A DNA stretch of 64,000 nucleotides from Streptomyces sp. TS71-3 (GTDB lineage: Bacteria > Actinomycetota > Actinomycetes > Streptomycetales > Streptomycetaceae): contig NZ_BNEL01000003.1 of the NCBI RefSeq assembly GCF_018327685.1, forward strand, positions 1,612,001 to 1,676,000. The letters run 5' to 3'. The translations under genes were made by a program, and so were the position numbers. Below the pieces are notes generated by a model. That model saw only the letters and a program-made list of their open reading frames with translations. It made no database searches and had not been told where the DNA came from. Positions 26,678 to 35,239 of the stretch are shown one piece after another. The stretch's first letter is position 1, and each line of letters starts with the position of its first letter.

Positions 26678-27373
26678 TCACCGCGGGTCGGCCCCATTCT
26701 CCGACACGGGCACAACGGTGTACGTGTGAGGTGCGGCCAGGCCATGTGCGTCGGCGGCGTGGATGCGGTCGCCGTCGCGACCGGTGGGGCAGAGCAGCAG
26801 GGCCAGGGGTGTCGGCCGCAGGCCGATGGTGATCCGGAGGTCGAGGGCGAGTTCCTCCTCCGGCGCGTCGTACCGCCAGCTTCCGGACACCCGCCCGGTG
26901 CGGTCCCGGGCGGTGCCCGTGCCGGTCGCCCGCCCGTCGGGGCCGAGCACGAGGTCCAGCTCCAGCGCCGCGTCGTGGTCGGTGATCCGCCACCGCCCGG
27001 GATCGACGGCCACCCCGGCGGGCTCCCGCGGAGCCGGCACGGGAGCGTCGCCGTAGAGATCGCAGAGCAGCGTCTCGAACTGCGCGTCGCCGTTCGGCGT
27101 GTAGCGGATGGCGCGCTTGCCGAAGGACGCCGCGGTCTCCAGGTGGGCCTCCACGAAGGGGTCCCCGGCCGCGGCCTCGCTCCACACCGCGACGAGGGCG
27201 TCGCACGCGCCGAGGTCCTGGAGCACCGGCTCGGGGAGGAGGTCGTCGGTCTGGACGCGTTCGGGGTCCACTCCGGTGCGCACCCCGCGCCGGCGCAGCC
27301 TCCGGTCGAGCGCCGTCAGCGAGGCGCGGTCCCATTGCGCGGCGGTGAGGAAGACGGCCGGCGAGGCGGGCAT
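26678..27373 (-). CDS. TIR-like domain protein
   Basis: 231 residues. The N-terminal 110 residues read as a TIR-like alpha/beta fold: strand AVFLTAAQWDRA, helix ALDRRLRRRGVRTGVDP, then GACDALVAVWSEAAAGDPFVEAHLETAASFG with E75 (or E79) at the place of the TIR catalytic glutamate, and strand AIRYTPNG. The remaining 120 residues are beta-rich (DHDAALELDLVLGPDG and following). TIR domains cleave NAD or scaffold signalling, but activity here is inference. The ATG at 27373 has AGGAG 10 nt upstream; a GTG at 27397 also has a close site. It starts 25 bp after the DUF4157 gene stop, so the two are probably co-transcribed. Confidence 0.55.
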   Translation of the reverse strand: MPASPAVFLTAAQWDRASLTALDRRLRRRGVRTGVDPERVQTDDLLPEPVLQDLGACDALVAVWSEAAAGDPFVEAHLETAASFGKRAIRYTPNGDAQFETLLCDLYGDAPVPAPREPAGVAVDPGRWRITDHDAALELDLVLGPDGRATGTGTARDRTGRVSGSWRYDAPEEELALDLRITIGLRPTPLALLLCPTGRDGDRIHAADAHGLAAPHTYTVVPVSENGADPR

Positions 27374-27398
27374 CGGCTCACTACTCCTGTGTGTCACG

Positions 27399-29087
27399 TC
27401 ACTCCTGGGCGTCGAGGACCTGGCTCTCCTGGCTGACCGTCCAGGGCGCCGAGGGGTCGTACGACGCGAGCCAGTACTCGGCCGTGCAGGTGAACCGCGT
27501 GGGGAAGAGGCTCGGCCCGTTCGCCCTGAGCAGCGCGACGGCGTCCTCCTCGTTGGCGATCTGGTCCGCCAGCTCGTCGATCTTCTTCTGGTCCCGCGGC
27601 GTCTGCTGGCCCAGGGTGGCGAGGTCCGCCTTGGCGTCCTGGATCTGCTGGTCCGCGTTGGCGAGGTTGCGGAGGATGTACGGCGGCAGGTAGCCCTGCA
27701 CGTACGTCGGCACGACGCTGTAGCGGGTGATCCTGGGGAACGCCTTGGGGTTCTCCGCGGGCTTCCCGGTGTCGACGTGGTGCGTGACCTTCTGGCCCTT
27801 GTCCACCACGAACGGCAGCTTCTTGCCGCCCGCTTCGGTACCCGGGATGTCGGCGCCCGGGTTGTCCCACATCTGGATCCACGGGGCGCCCGGTGGGTGC
27901 TGGGGCTGGAAGGTGCGCATCGCGTTCTGGTAGCGCACGGCGACGCCCCGGTTCGCGGTGCCCTGCATGGCGCTGCGGATCGGCGCCTCGACCTCGTTCA
28001 GATGGGTCTTGTTGGCCTGCGCGGTGCCCATGAAGATGTTGCCGGCGGTGTTGTTGGCGCCCGCCACGAAGTCGCCGTTGATGGCGTGCATGGCGGTGGA
28101 GACCTGCTGGCGGTTCTCCCACAGCAGGTACTGGTCGACGAGGCGGATCTCCTCGAATCCCTCCGGGTAGCCGGGCTCCGAGCCGCCGCCCGTCTGCCTC
28201 AGCAGCTGCTCCAGGTTGACCGAGTTGCCGAGGGTGCATCCGTCCGCGTAGGTGAGGCCGTTGGAGAAGAGGGTGTCGAGCGGGGCCAGCGTGGCCACGT
28301 CGACCGCGGATGCCGTGCCGCCGCTGAAGGGGGCGAAGCGGCGCTGGACGTGGCCGGTGCCGTGACCGGCGGCCCGGGCGGTGGCCGGCGGCTCGGCCTC
28401 CTCCTCCGCGGGGCGCGTGCCGGGGCGCCGGGGGGACCCGGCGGCCGGGGCACCGGGCCGCGGGCGTGCCATGACCCGGGCGGCGTTGGCCTCCGCGGCG
28501 CGCTCGAAGCGGTCGGCGGGGTGGCTGATGCTGAGGCCCGCGCCGTTGTCGGTGCCCGCGACGGCGCCCTGCCGCTGCTGGATGACGTGGGTGAGCTCGT
28601 GGGCGAGCGTGTGCTTGTCGGCGCCGCCGTCCCCGACCACCACATGGCTGCCGGAGGTGTAGGCGCCGGCGCCCACCTCGGCGGCCGAGGCGCGGGCGGC
28701 GGGGCCGGTGTGCAGCCGGACGTCCTGGAAGTCCGCGCCGAGCCTGGCCTCCATCTCGGTGCGCAGCGCCCCGGGCAGCGGCCGTCCGGGGCCGCGCAGC
28801 ACGCCCGTCACGGCCGAGCGCTGCGCGGCGGCGGCCTCCTCCTCGGCGGCGGCACGCTGCAGCGGTTCGGCCGTCCGGTGCCGGGCGTCGCGCAGCATCC
28901 GCGTCACGGCGCGGTTGCCCGCCGTGCGTTGCAGGGCCCTCAGCGCGTCGGGCGTGAGGCGGGCGGGGACGGCCGCGCCACGGCCCGCGGCAGCCTGCGT
29001 GGCGGCCGCCCCTCGGGACCGCCCCGCGCCGGGCGCCGACGCCTGCCGCTGCCTGCCCTGGGCTTCCGCTGGGCTGTGCGTGCGCAT
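27399..29087 (-). CDS. DUF4157 (eCIS core) domain protein with HELTH motif
   Basis: 562 residues. The DUF4157 domain (about 95-175) carries LGADFQDVRLHTGPAA, ASAAEVGAGAYTSGSHVVVG and AHELTHVIQQRQG, with a zinc-metallopeptidase-like H163ELTH. This domain is common in proteins loaded by extracellular contractile injection systems and in polymorphic toxins. A Pro/Arg/Ala linker (about 205-260) leads to a 300-residue C-terminal region of no family I recognise, with a coiled coil (ANADQQIQDAKADLATLG region) and a lone ending CTAEYWLASYDPSAPW. The N-terminus is basic and disordered, no signal peptide. It is upstream of the TIR-like gene. No injection-system structural genes are in the window. Confidence 0.75.
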   Translation of the reverse strand: MRTHSPAEAQGRQRQASAPGAGRSRGAAATQAAAGRGAAVPARLTPDALRALQRTAGNRAVTRMLRDARHRTAEPLQRAAAEEEAAAAQRSAVTGVLRGPGRPLPGALRTEMEARLGADFQDVRLHTGPAARASAAEVGAGAYTSGSHVVVGDGGADKHTLAHELTHVIQQRQGAVAGTDNGAGLSISHPADRFERAAEANAARVMARPRPGAPAAGSPRRPGTRPAEEEAEPPATARAAGHGTGHVQRRFAPFSGGTASAVDVATLAPLDTLFSNGLTYADGCTLGNSVNLEQLLRQTGGGSEPGYPEGFEEIRLVDQYLLWENRQQVSTAMHAINGDFVAGANNTAGNIFMGTAQANKTHLNEVEAPIRSAMQGTANRGVAVRYQNAMRTFQPQHPPGAPWIQMWDNPGADIPGTEAGGKKLPFVVDKGQKVTHHVDTGKPAENPKAFPRITRYSVVPTYVQGYLPPYILRNLANADQQIQDAKADLATLGQQTPRDQKKIDELADQIANEEDAVALLRANGPSLFPTRFTCTAEYWLASYDPSAPWTVSQESQVLDAQE

Positions 29088-29222
29088 GGACTGCCTTTCC
29101 GGAGCCGGACGGAGACGAACCGCATGTCCCTCCTTGATACGGCACGACGGGTACCCGCAGGCAGAGGCGCGGGGGCAGCGATGGTGCCCGATCGGGCAGC
29201 ACCGGGGGTACGGCGCGCGCCG

Positions 29223-30434
29223 TCAGCCCTCCGCTGGGCGGCGGGCGGGCGGCACCGGGGGAACGGCCGGCCGCCGGGCCTCCCGGGACAGGGCGGTGAG
29301 GCGGGAGAGCGCCCGGAGGTACTTCTTCCGGTAGCCCCCCGCCAGCATCTCCTCGCCGAAGAGCAGGTCCAGCCGCTCGCCCGACGCGAAGAGGGGCACC
29401 TCACGGTCGTACATCCGGTCGGCGAGGACCACGAGCCGCAGCGCCGCCGCCTGGTCGGGCACCGGCCGCACGTCCGTGAGGCAGACCGCGGAGACACCGT
29501 CGAGCAGCGCCCCGTACCGGCTCGGATGCAGCCGGGACAGGTGGTCGAGCAGCCGCGGGAAGTCGTCGAGACTGGCCCCGGGGAGGGCGTGCGCGGCGCC
29601 GGCGACCTGCTCCGGCGAGGACGGCGACGGGGACGGCTCCGGGCCGCGGTGCCGGCAGTCGGGCCCGTCGATGCGCAGCGTCCTGAACCGTGCCGCGAGG
29701 CCCTGGATCTCGCGGAGGAAGTCCCCGGCCGCGAACCGTCCCTCGCCGAGCCTGCCGGGCAGCGTGTTGGAGGTGGCGGCCAGCGCCACCCCCGCGTCGC
29801 CGAGCCTGTCGAGCAGGGACGAGACCAGGACGGTGTCCCCGGGATCGTCGAGCTCGAACTCGTCGATGCACAGCAGCCGGTGCCCGCCGAGCGCCCGCAC
29901 CGTTGCCTGGAAGCCCAGCGCCCCCGCCAGGTGCGTCAGCTCGGAGAAGGTGCAGAAGGCCTTGGACGCGGCCGGCACCGGGGCGGCGTGCCAGAGGGCG
30001 GCGAGCAGGTGCGTCTTGCCGACGCCGAACCCGCCGTCGAGATACACGCCGCCCGGATCCACCCCCGGCGCCGTCCGCGCCCCGAACCACCGTCGCCGCC
30101 CCGACCGCCCCGACCGCCCCGACCGCCCCGACCGTCCGCCGCCCGCGCCGCCGACCTGCGCCGCGAAGGCGGTGAGCGCCTGCACGGCCGCAGCCTGGCT
30201 GGGGATCCCCGGATCCGGTGCGTACGTCGCGAAGCGCGCCGAGCCGAACCGCGGCGGCGGCACCAGCTCCGCGACCAGCCGGTCCGCGCCGGCCTCGGGC
30301 ATCCGGGCAGCCAGGGACGCCGGCTCGGGGGCGGGCCGGGAGGCGTTCCCGGGGGTGATGCCACCGGCGGAGGTGCTTGCGGAGGCGGCATTCCCGGAGG
30401 ACGCGTTGCCGGGGGAGGCGGGGGACCATGACAC
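29223..30434 (-). CDS. zapE: AFG1/ZapE-family ATPase
   Basis: 403-residue P-loop ATPase. Walker A GGFGVGKTHLL near 140, Walker B LLCIDEFEL near 190, and sensor-1 ALAATSNTLP (asparagine). Conserved AFG1 C-terminal blocks SRYGALLDGVSAVCLTDV and LADRMYDREVPLFASG follow. In E. coli ZapE acts with FtsZ in division; a role in streptomycete septation is inference. It has an SGRSGRSGR tract (about 111-121) and a serine/proline-rich insertion near 275-290. The GTG at 30434 lies next to GGGGAAG and also 8 nt after TACGCT. It diverges from the reductase gene. Confidence 0.85.
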   Translation of the reverse strand: MSWSPASPGNASSGNAASASTSAGGITPGNASRPAPEPASLAARMPEAGADRLVAELVPPPRFGSARFATYAPDPGIPSQAAAVQALTAFAAQVGGAGGGRSGRSGRSGRSGRRRWFGARTAPGVDPGGVYLDGGFGVGKTHLLAALWHAAPVPAASKAFCTFSELTHLAGALGFQATVRALGGHRLLCIDEFELDDPGDTVLVSSLLDRLGDAGVALAATSNTLPGRLGEGRFAAGDFLREIQGLAARFRTLRIDGPDCRHRGPEPSPSPSSPEQVAGAAHALPGASLDDFPRLLDHLSRLHPSRYGALLDGVSAVCLTDVRPVPDQAAALRLVVLADRMYDREVPLFASGERLDLLFGEEMLAGGYRKKYLRALSRLTALSREARRPAVPPVPPARRPAEG

Positions 30435-30458
30435 GCTTCCCCAGCGTAAGCACCGTGC

Positions 30459-30464
30459 GAGACT
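30459..30464 (+). promoter_or_regulatory. -10 box of a leaderless promoter (RibD-C reductase)
   Basis: GAGACT 7 nt before the ATG at 30472, identical in sequence and spacing to the hemE promoter box. Confidence 0.5.
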
Positions 30465-30471
30465 GCACGGC

Positions 30472-31521
30472 ATGCGACGACTCTTCCCTGTGACCGAAGA
30501 AACACCTGGCAGGACGGGGCGTCCGGGGGTCGGCGAGGCGGTGGCGGAGGCCGGGGCCGGCGGGGAGTCCGCGGCCCGGGAGCCCGGAGTCGCAGGTCGG
30601 GACAGGGCGGCGCCGGGGACCGGTGCGGTGCCGGAGGCCGGCGTGGTGCCGGGGGCCGGGCGGGTGCCGGGCGGAGGAGCATCCGGGCGCCCCGAGCCCC
30701 CGGAAGGCTCCGGATGGGACCTCGATGAGCTCGCCGACGCCTACGCATACCCGGAGGCGGAGGCGGAGGCGTACCCGCAAGCGGAAGGGAACCGGGACCG
30801 GGACCGGAACCGTGTTCGGGCGGAGGGCGCCCCCCGCCCGAGCCCCTGGCTGCGCGCCAACATGGTCTCCGGCCTGGACGGCGCGGGCGAGCACGAGGGC
30901 CGTTCCGCGCCCCTCTCCAGCCCTGCCGACATGCGCGTCTTCGGGGTGCTGCGGGCCCTCGCGGACGTCGTGATCGTCGGCGCGGGCACCGCGCGCGGCG
31001 AAGGCTACCGCCCGGCACGCGCACGCAAGGCGTTCGAGGCGCGCCGGGCCGCGGCCGGGCAGGGGCCGGCGCCCGCCATCGCGGTGGTCAGCGCCAGCCT
31101 GGACCTCGACTTCTCCCGTCCGCTGTTCACCGAGCCGCTGGTGCCGACGCTGCTCGTCACAGGCGCCGCGGCGCCGGGCGACCGGATGGCCGCCGCACGC
31201 GCCGCCGGCGCGCAGGTGGTGTTCGCGGGCGCGGGCGCCGGCGTGGACCCGGGGGAGGTGGTGCGGGCGCTGGCCGAGCGCGGTCACCGGCGGATGCTGC
31301 TGGAGGGCGGGCCGCGGCTGCTCGGCCAGTTCGTGGCCGAGGACGCGCTGGACGAGCTCTGCCTGACGCTGTCCCCGGTCCTCACCGCGGGCCGGGCCTC
31401 ACGCATCGCGCTGGGGCCGGACGTGGCCGTGCCGCGCCGCTTCGAACTGGTTTCCGTCCTGGAGGACGACGGCTTTCTCTTCACCCGTTACCGGCGGTCA
31501 ACGGAGGCGTCCGCGTCATAG
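30472..31521 (+). CDS. Pyrimidine reductase-family protein (RibD C-terminal domain)
   Basis: 349 residues. The C-terminal 220 residues are a RibD/dihydrofolate-reductase-like NADPH-binding domain: WLRANMVSGLDGAG, LRALADVVIVGAGTARGEGY, RRMLLEGGPRLLGQF and DELCLTLSPVLTAG match the family. The N-terminal 120 residues are Gly/Ala/Glu-rich with a tyrosine-dotted acidic tract (AYPEAEAEAYPQAEGN), likely disordered. It may reduce a riboflavin-type pyrimidine or another small molecule; no deaminase domain is present. The last codons (EASAS) fall in a short duplication continuing downstream. Confidence 0.8.
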   Translation: MRRLFPVTEETPGRTGRPGVGEAVAEAGAGGESAAREPGVAGRDRAAPGTGAVPEAGVVPGAGRVPGGGASGRPEPPEGSGWDLDELADAYAYPEAEAEAYPQAEGNRDRDRNRVRAEGAPRPSPWLRANMVSGLDGAGEHEGRSAPLSSPADMRVFGVLRALADVVIVGAGTARGEGYRPARARKAFEARRAAAGQGPAPAIAVVSASLDLDFSRPLFTEPLVPTLLVTGAAAPGDRMAAARAAGAQVVFAGAGAGVDPGEVVRALAERGHRRMLLEGGPRLLGQFVAEDALDELCLTLSPVLTAGRASRIALGPDVAVPRRFELVSVLEDDGFLFTRYRRSTEASAS

Positions 31522-31586
31522 AACGGAGGCGTCCACGCCATGGGACGTCGGTGCGCAGAGACAGCAGAGTCATAGGACGTCGGTGT
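31502..31586. repeat. Short interleaved duplications after the reductase gene
   Basis: GGAGGCGTCCrCGyCAT occurs at 31502 and 31525, and GGACGTCGGTGyGCAGA at 31542 and 31570, overlapping the reductase stop codon. The following AT-richer stretch to 31928 has no convincing gene. Confidence 0.6.
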
Positions 31587-31928
31587 GCAGACGTTTTCAC
31601 CAATACAACGGTCGAAATATGCCGACATCACAAGAGAAACGGTCGGGAACGCTCGGGGGCACATACTCGAATTAGTGAACGTGGTGCAGGTGTTCCCCCT
31701 GCCGCCGCGGGCACTGCCGACCATATGAGTCCTCTTGGACATTCCCCGTGAATCCCTTCTGGCCAGCGGTTTCGTGCTCCGTTCCGATCCCGGTGGAAGT
31801 CAGAACGAGAAGTTCCGCATAGCCGTCGCCGGGCACACGGAAAGCCACCGAGCGTCCGCGCCCAAGGGGCAGGATGGTTTCCGCAGGGCCTGACAAGGAC
31901 GGGCCCGAGGAGGAGAGGGGCGTCTGAC

Positions 31929-32393
31929 GTGTTCACAAGCGTACTGATGATCGAAAAGGCCCTGACAACCGCCGACGTCGACTTCGTCACCACCTTGCAC
32001 GGAGACGAGGGCGTCGCCTTCCAGGTGATGCTCCAGCCCCGTGGCGACCAGGCCGACCGGCTGCTGAGAGCCATCGACGACGTGGCGATGGGCGAGCTGG
32101 ACGAGGCGGCGCACGAGCGCGCCACCCCGGAGGCGGAGGGCCAGGCCGAGCAGGCGCTGGAGGTCTCGCTCGCCGCACTGCACGCGGCGGGGTGCGAGGC
32201 GGAGGGGCGGCTGATCGAGGACCATCCGCTGGACGAGCTGAAGTCGATCGTGGAGGAGGCCGAGGCCGACGAGGTGATCGTGCTGACCGATCCGCACTAC
32301 GTGGAGGAGTTCTTCCACCGCGACTGGGCGTCGCGGGCCCGCCACAAGGTGGGCGTGCCCGTGCTGAAGCTCTTCTCGCACAGCAAGGCGTAG
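31929..32393 (+). CDS. Universal-stress-like small protein
   Basis: 154 residues, soluble and acidic. The C-terminal half (SIVEEAEADEVIVLTDPHYVEEFF and HKVGVPVLKLFSH) resembles the last strands of a USP/HUP fold, where the strand and VGVPVLKL end the domain. Some databases label homologues indole-3-glycerol phosphate synthase, which the sequence does not support (no TIM barrel). The GTG at 31929 has GGAGGAGAGGGG upstream. Function unknown. Confidence 0.65.
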   Translation: MFTSVLMIEKALTTADVDFVTTLHGDEGVAFQVMLQPRGDQADRLLRAIDDVAMGELDEAAHERATPEAEGQAEQALEVSLAALHAAGCEAEGRLIEDHPLDELKSIVEEAEADEVIVLTDPHYVEEFFHRDWASRARHKVGVPVLKLFSHSKA

Positions 32394-32429
32394 TGCGCGC
32401 GCACTCAAGGCGCTGAGTATTCAGATGCG

Positions 32430-32575
32430 TGCCGGCCCCCTGGTCCGGCTGGCCTCCTGGCCTCCTGCACCTGTTCCCGCTGGCCTCCCTGGTCCGGCTG
32501 GCCTCCCTGGTCCCGCTGGCTCCTTGGTCCCGTTGGTCCCTTGGCCCCGTTGGGCCTCCAGGTGACCGTGCGGCC
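32430..32575. repeat. Degenerate CTGGTCC/GCTGGCCTCC repeat
   Basis: Imperfect 15-18-bp repeats built from CTGGTCCsGCTGGCCTCC fill the start of the 751-bp gap before murC. The minus strand reads collagen-like Gly-X-Y in one frame but lacks a plausible start and family. The remainder to 33144 shows no gene. Confidence 0.6.
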
Positions 32576-33144
32576 GGCAGCACCGGGCACCGGGGCCCAT
32601 GTCCGTCCGCCCCACCCCTTGCACGCCGCGTGCATAGCCGGCGCCGGCGCCCGCGGCCGTATTCGAGACGCCCGGTCGGCCGGGACATGACGAGCGCACC
32701 CCGCTCCCGCTCGCCCCCCACATCTCCGGCAGCCGCCCAGCCTTGGCAGCCTCCCGGTCTTGGCAGCCGCTCAGCCTTGTGCGCGACGGGATCCCGGATC
32801 CGGATCCCGGACGCGGCACAGCACCGCGCTCAGCGCGATCATCCGCCTTCAGCCGCATGCGCCGGCCCAGGTCATCGGCCCCGGACGGACTCTGAACGGT
32901 GCGCCGTCGGCGCAGGCCGACCCCGGGCCGCATCCCGGTGGGCGCCGGTCGCGCCGGTCCGGGACCGGAGGGCATAGGCTGACCCCGCCCGTGGGCGCCG
33001 CGCACGGGCACCGACCGCGGCAGGCTCCGCGGCCCACGCCGCCAGGCACCCGTACGCACCCCGTGCCGGGCGCCGCACGCAAGGCGACGGCCCCGGCCGC
33101 CGCACCGCAAGACCACCCATACGCACGTACCTGGAGAGACCCGC

Positions 33145-34542
33145 ATGGCACCCGGCCTTCCTGCCGCGCTGACCCGACCGCACTTCATCGGCATCGGCGG
33201 CGCCGGAATGTCGGGCGTCGCCAAGATCTTCGCCGAACGCGGCGTGGCCGTCACGGGCAGCGACACGCGGACCTCCGCGACCGTGCAGGCGCTGCGCGAG
33301 CTGGGCGCGACCGTGCACATCGGACACGCCCGGGAGCACGTCACCCCCGACACGAGCTGCGTCGTGGTGTCGTCGGCGATCAGGGCGGACAACCTGGAGC
33401 TGGTCCGCGCCGGCGAGCTGGGGATCCCGGTGCTGCACCGCGCGGAAGCGCTCGCCGCGCTGATGGCGGGCCTGCGGCCGCTCGCCGTCGCGGGCACCCA
33501 CGGCAAGACCACGACCACCTCCATGCTCGCGGTGGCGCTGACGACCATGGGCCTCGACCCGTCCTACGTCATCGGCGGCGAGCTGGACGCCCCCGGCTCC
33601 AACGCCCACCACGGCAAGGGCGACATCTTCGTGGCCGAGGCCGATGAAAGCGACCGAAGCTTCCACAAGTACGCGCCCGAGGTCGCCGTCATCCTCAACG
33701 TGGAGCTCGACCACCACGCGACCTACGCCTCCATCGACGAGATCCACGACTCCTTCGCGACGTTCGTGGGACGGATCACCGACGGCGGCACGCTGGTCGT
33801 CTCCGCCGACCACGAGGGCGCGCGGGAGCTGACCCGCCGCCTGCCGGAGGGGCCCCGCGTGGTGACCTACGGTGCGGCTCCCGACGCGGACGTGCGCATC
33901 CTCTCCGTCCAGCCGCAGGGCCTGCGCAGCGAGGTCACGGTGCTGCTGGACGGCACCAAGCTGACGTTCACCGTCTCGGTCCCGGGCCGGCACTACGCGC
34001 ACAACGCCGTGGCCGCGCTCACCGCGGGTGCGGCGCTGGGCGTCCCGGCCGCGGACCTTGCCGCCGCACTGGCCTCCTACACGGGTGTCAAGCGCCGTCT
34101 CCAGCTCCGCGGGGAGCAGGCGGGCGTGCAGGTCATCGACTCCTACGCCCACCACCCCACCGAGATGTCCGCGGACCTGGAGGCGCTCCGCGGCGCGGCG
34201 CCCGACGGCCGCGTCCTGGTGCTCTTCCAGCCGCACCTCTTCTCCCGCACCCAGCAGCTCGGCACCGAGATGGGCACGGCCCTCACCCTCGCTGACGCCT
34301 CCGTGGTCCTCGACATCTACCCGGCCCGCGAGGACCCGGTACCCGGCGTCACCAGCGACCTGATCATCGACCCGGCGCGGGCCGCGGGCGCGGACGTGAC
34401 CGCCGCGGCCGACAAGGCCACGGCCGTCGAGCTGGTCGCGGGAATGGCGAAGCCCGGTGATCTCGTTCTCACTATGGGCGCGGGTGACGTGACAGAGCTC
34501 GGGCCCGAGATCCTGACCCGTCTGTCGTCTCTGTCGAAGTGA
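33145..34542 (+). CDS. murC: UDP-N-acetylmuramate--L-alanine ligase
   Basis: Adds L-alanine to UDP-MurNAc in the cytosol, the first peptide step of peptidoglycan. 465 residues. The N-terminal UDP-binding motif is HFIGIGGAGMSG (13-24), the ATP loop AGTHGKTTTT (116-125), and the magnesium/substrate region AEADESDRSF and LNVELDHHATY; C-terminal domain YAHHPTEMSADLEAL. GGAGAG lies before the ATG. It stands alone, away from the main dcw cluster, and is followed 13 bp later by msrB, so the two are likely co-transcribed. Confidence 0.95.
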   Translation: MAPGLPAALTRPHFIGIGGAGMSGVAKIFAERGVAVTGSDTRTSATVQALRELGATVHIGHAREHVTPDTSCVVVSSAIRADNLELVRAGELGIPVLHRAEALAALMAGLRPLAVAGTHGKTTTTSMLAVALTTMGLDPSYVIGGELDAPGSNAHHGKGDIFVAEADESDRSFHKYAPEVAVILNVELDHHATYASIDEIHDSFATFVGRITDGGTLVVSADHEGARELTRRLPEGPRVVTYGAAPDADVRILSVQPQGLRSEVTVLLDGTKLTFTVSVPGRHYAHNAVAALTAGAALGVPAADLAAALASYTGVKRRLQLRGEQAGVQVIDSYAHHPTEMSADLEALRGAAPDGRVLVLFQPHLFSRTQQLGTEMGTALTLADASVVLDIYPAREDPVPGVTSDLIIDPARAAGADVTAAADKATAVELVAGMAKPGDLVLTMGAGDVTELGPEILTRLSSLSK

Positions 34543-34555
34543 AGGGCCGAACATC

Positions 34556-34966
34556 ATGGCGTACGACGTCGAGAAGCCGGACGAACAATGGCGCGCGGAG
34601 CTGACCCCCACCGAGTACGCGGTCCTGCGCAAGGCCGGCACGGAGCCCGCCTTCATCGGTGAGTACACCGACACGAAGACGAAGGGCGTCTACTCCTGCC
34701 GCGCGTGCGGAGCGGAGCTGTTCACCTCCGGCGAGAAGTTCGAGTCGCACTGCGGCTGGCCGAGCTTCTACGACCCGAAGGACACCGACGCGGTGGAACT
34801 CATCGAGGACCGCTCCCACGGCATGGTCCGCACGGAGGTCCGCTGCGCCCGCTGCGGCTCGCACCTGGGCCACGTCTTCGAGGGCGAGGGCTACCCGACC
34901 CCGACCGACCAGCGGTACTGCATCAACTCGATCTCGCTGCGGTTGGAGCCGACCGGGGAGCAGTAG
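34556..34966 (+). CDS. msrB: Peptide methionine (R)-S-oxide reductase
   Basis: Repairs methionine-R-sulfoxide in proteins. 136 residues. Zinc cysteines C48/C51 and C97/C100, the catalytic cysteine C122 in RYCINSISL, and CGWPSF (C66 at the recycling position) are all present. The family start KPDEQWRAELTPTEY is intact. The 3' end (GEQ-stop) lies inside the left direct repeat of the accessory island, so the insertion preserved the reading frame. Confidence 0.95.
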   Translation: MAYDVEKPDEQWRAELTPTEYAVLRKAGTEPAFIGEYTDTKTKGVYSCRACGAELFTSGEKFESHCGWPSFYDPKDTDAVELIEDRSHGMVRTEVRCARCGSHLGHVFEGEGYPTPTDQRYCINSISLRLEPTGEQ

Positions 34967-35001
34967 CCCGGCACCGCTGCCAGTGACCCTGGCCGCAGGT
35001 T
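34948..35001 (+). repeat. Left direct repeat of the accessory island
   Basis: Overlaps the msrB stop codon. Its first 39 bp match 41922-41960 at 34 positions, and after a small gap CCTGGCCGCAGGTT (34988-35001) matches 41967-41980 exactly. This is the arrangement expected of an attL/attR pair. Confidence 0.65.
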
Positions 35002-35194
35002 GGCGGCTGTGCCCGCAGCGTGCGCGGTAACTTGCCGCAGACGGCGAAAGCTTGCTCTGGTGAGACGGCGCTCCGCGCTCCGCTGCGTACCGCCCGCCGA
35101 GTGCAAGGAAGCCGACTGGGCCAGGTGTACACCGCGCCAGTCCGCCTGAGAGAACGCCAGTACTCCACGAAGCTTGGGGAAGCTCACGCGGAGA

Positions 35195-35220
35195 AGGCCC
35201 CTACCTCCTGGTAGGGGCCT
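35195..35220. terminator. Perfect bidirectional terminator
   Basis: 11-bp perfect stem AGGCCCCTACC / GGTAGGGGCCT with loop TCCT followed by CTTT. It sits between the convergent msrB and Lsr2-like genes and can stop both. The 34967-35194 gap has no gene. Confidence 0.9.
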
Positions 35221-35239
35221 CTTTCATGCTCTCCAACGG

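Noticed and set aside
29401..31287. Long minus-strand frame across the RibD-C gene and zapE
   Set aside because: It joins antisense of one gene and an out-of-frame part of another; no conserved motif.
31672..31896. 75-codon minus-strand frame before the USP-like gene
   Set aside because: Only a TTG start without a ribosome site, no family, and it would sit in the leader of the next gene.
32405..32635. Collagen-like Gly-X-Y minus-strand frame
   Set aside because: Arises from the CTGGTCC repeat; no signal peptide, no ribosome site and no conserved ends.
34967..35220. Possible tRNA gene as integration target beside the terminator
   Set aside because: No cloverleaf could be built; the repeat overlaps the msrB end instead.
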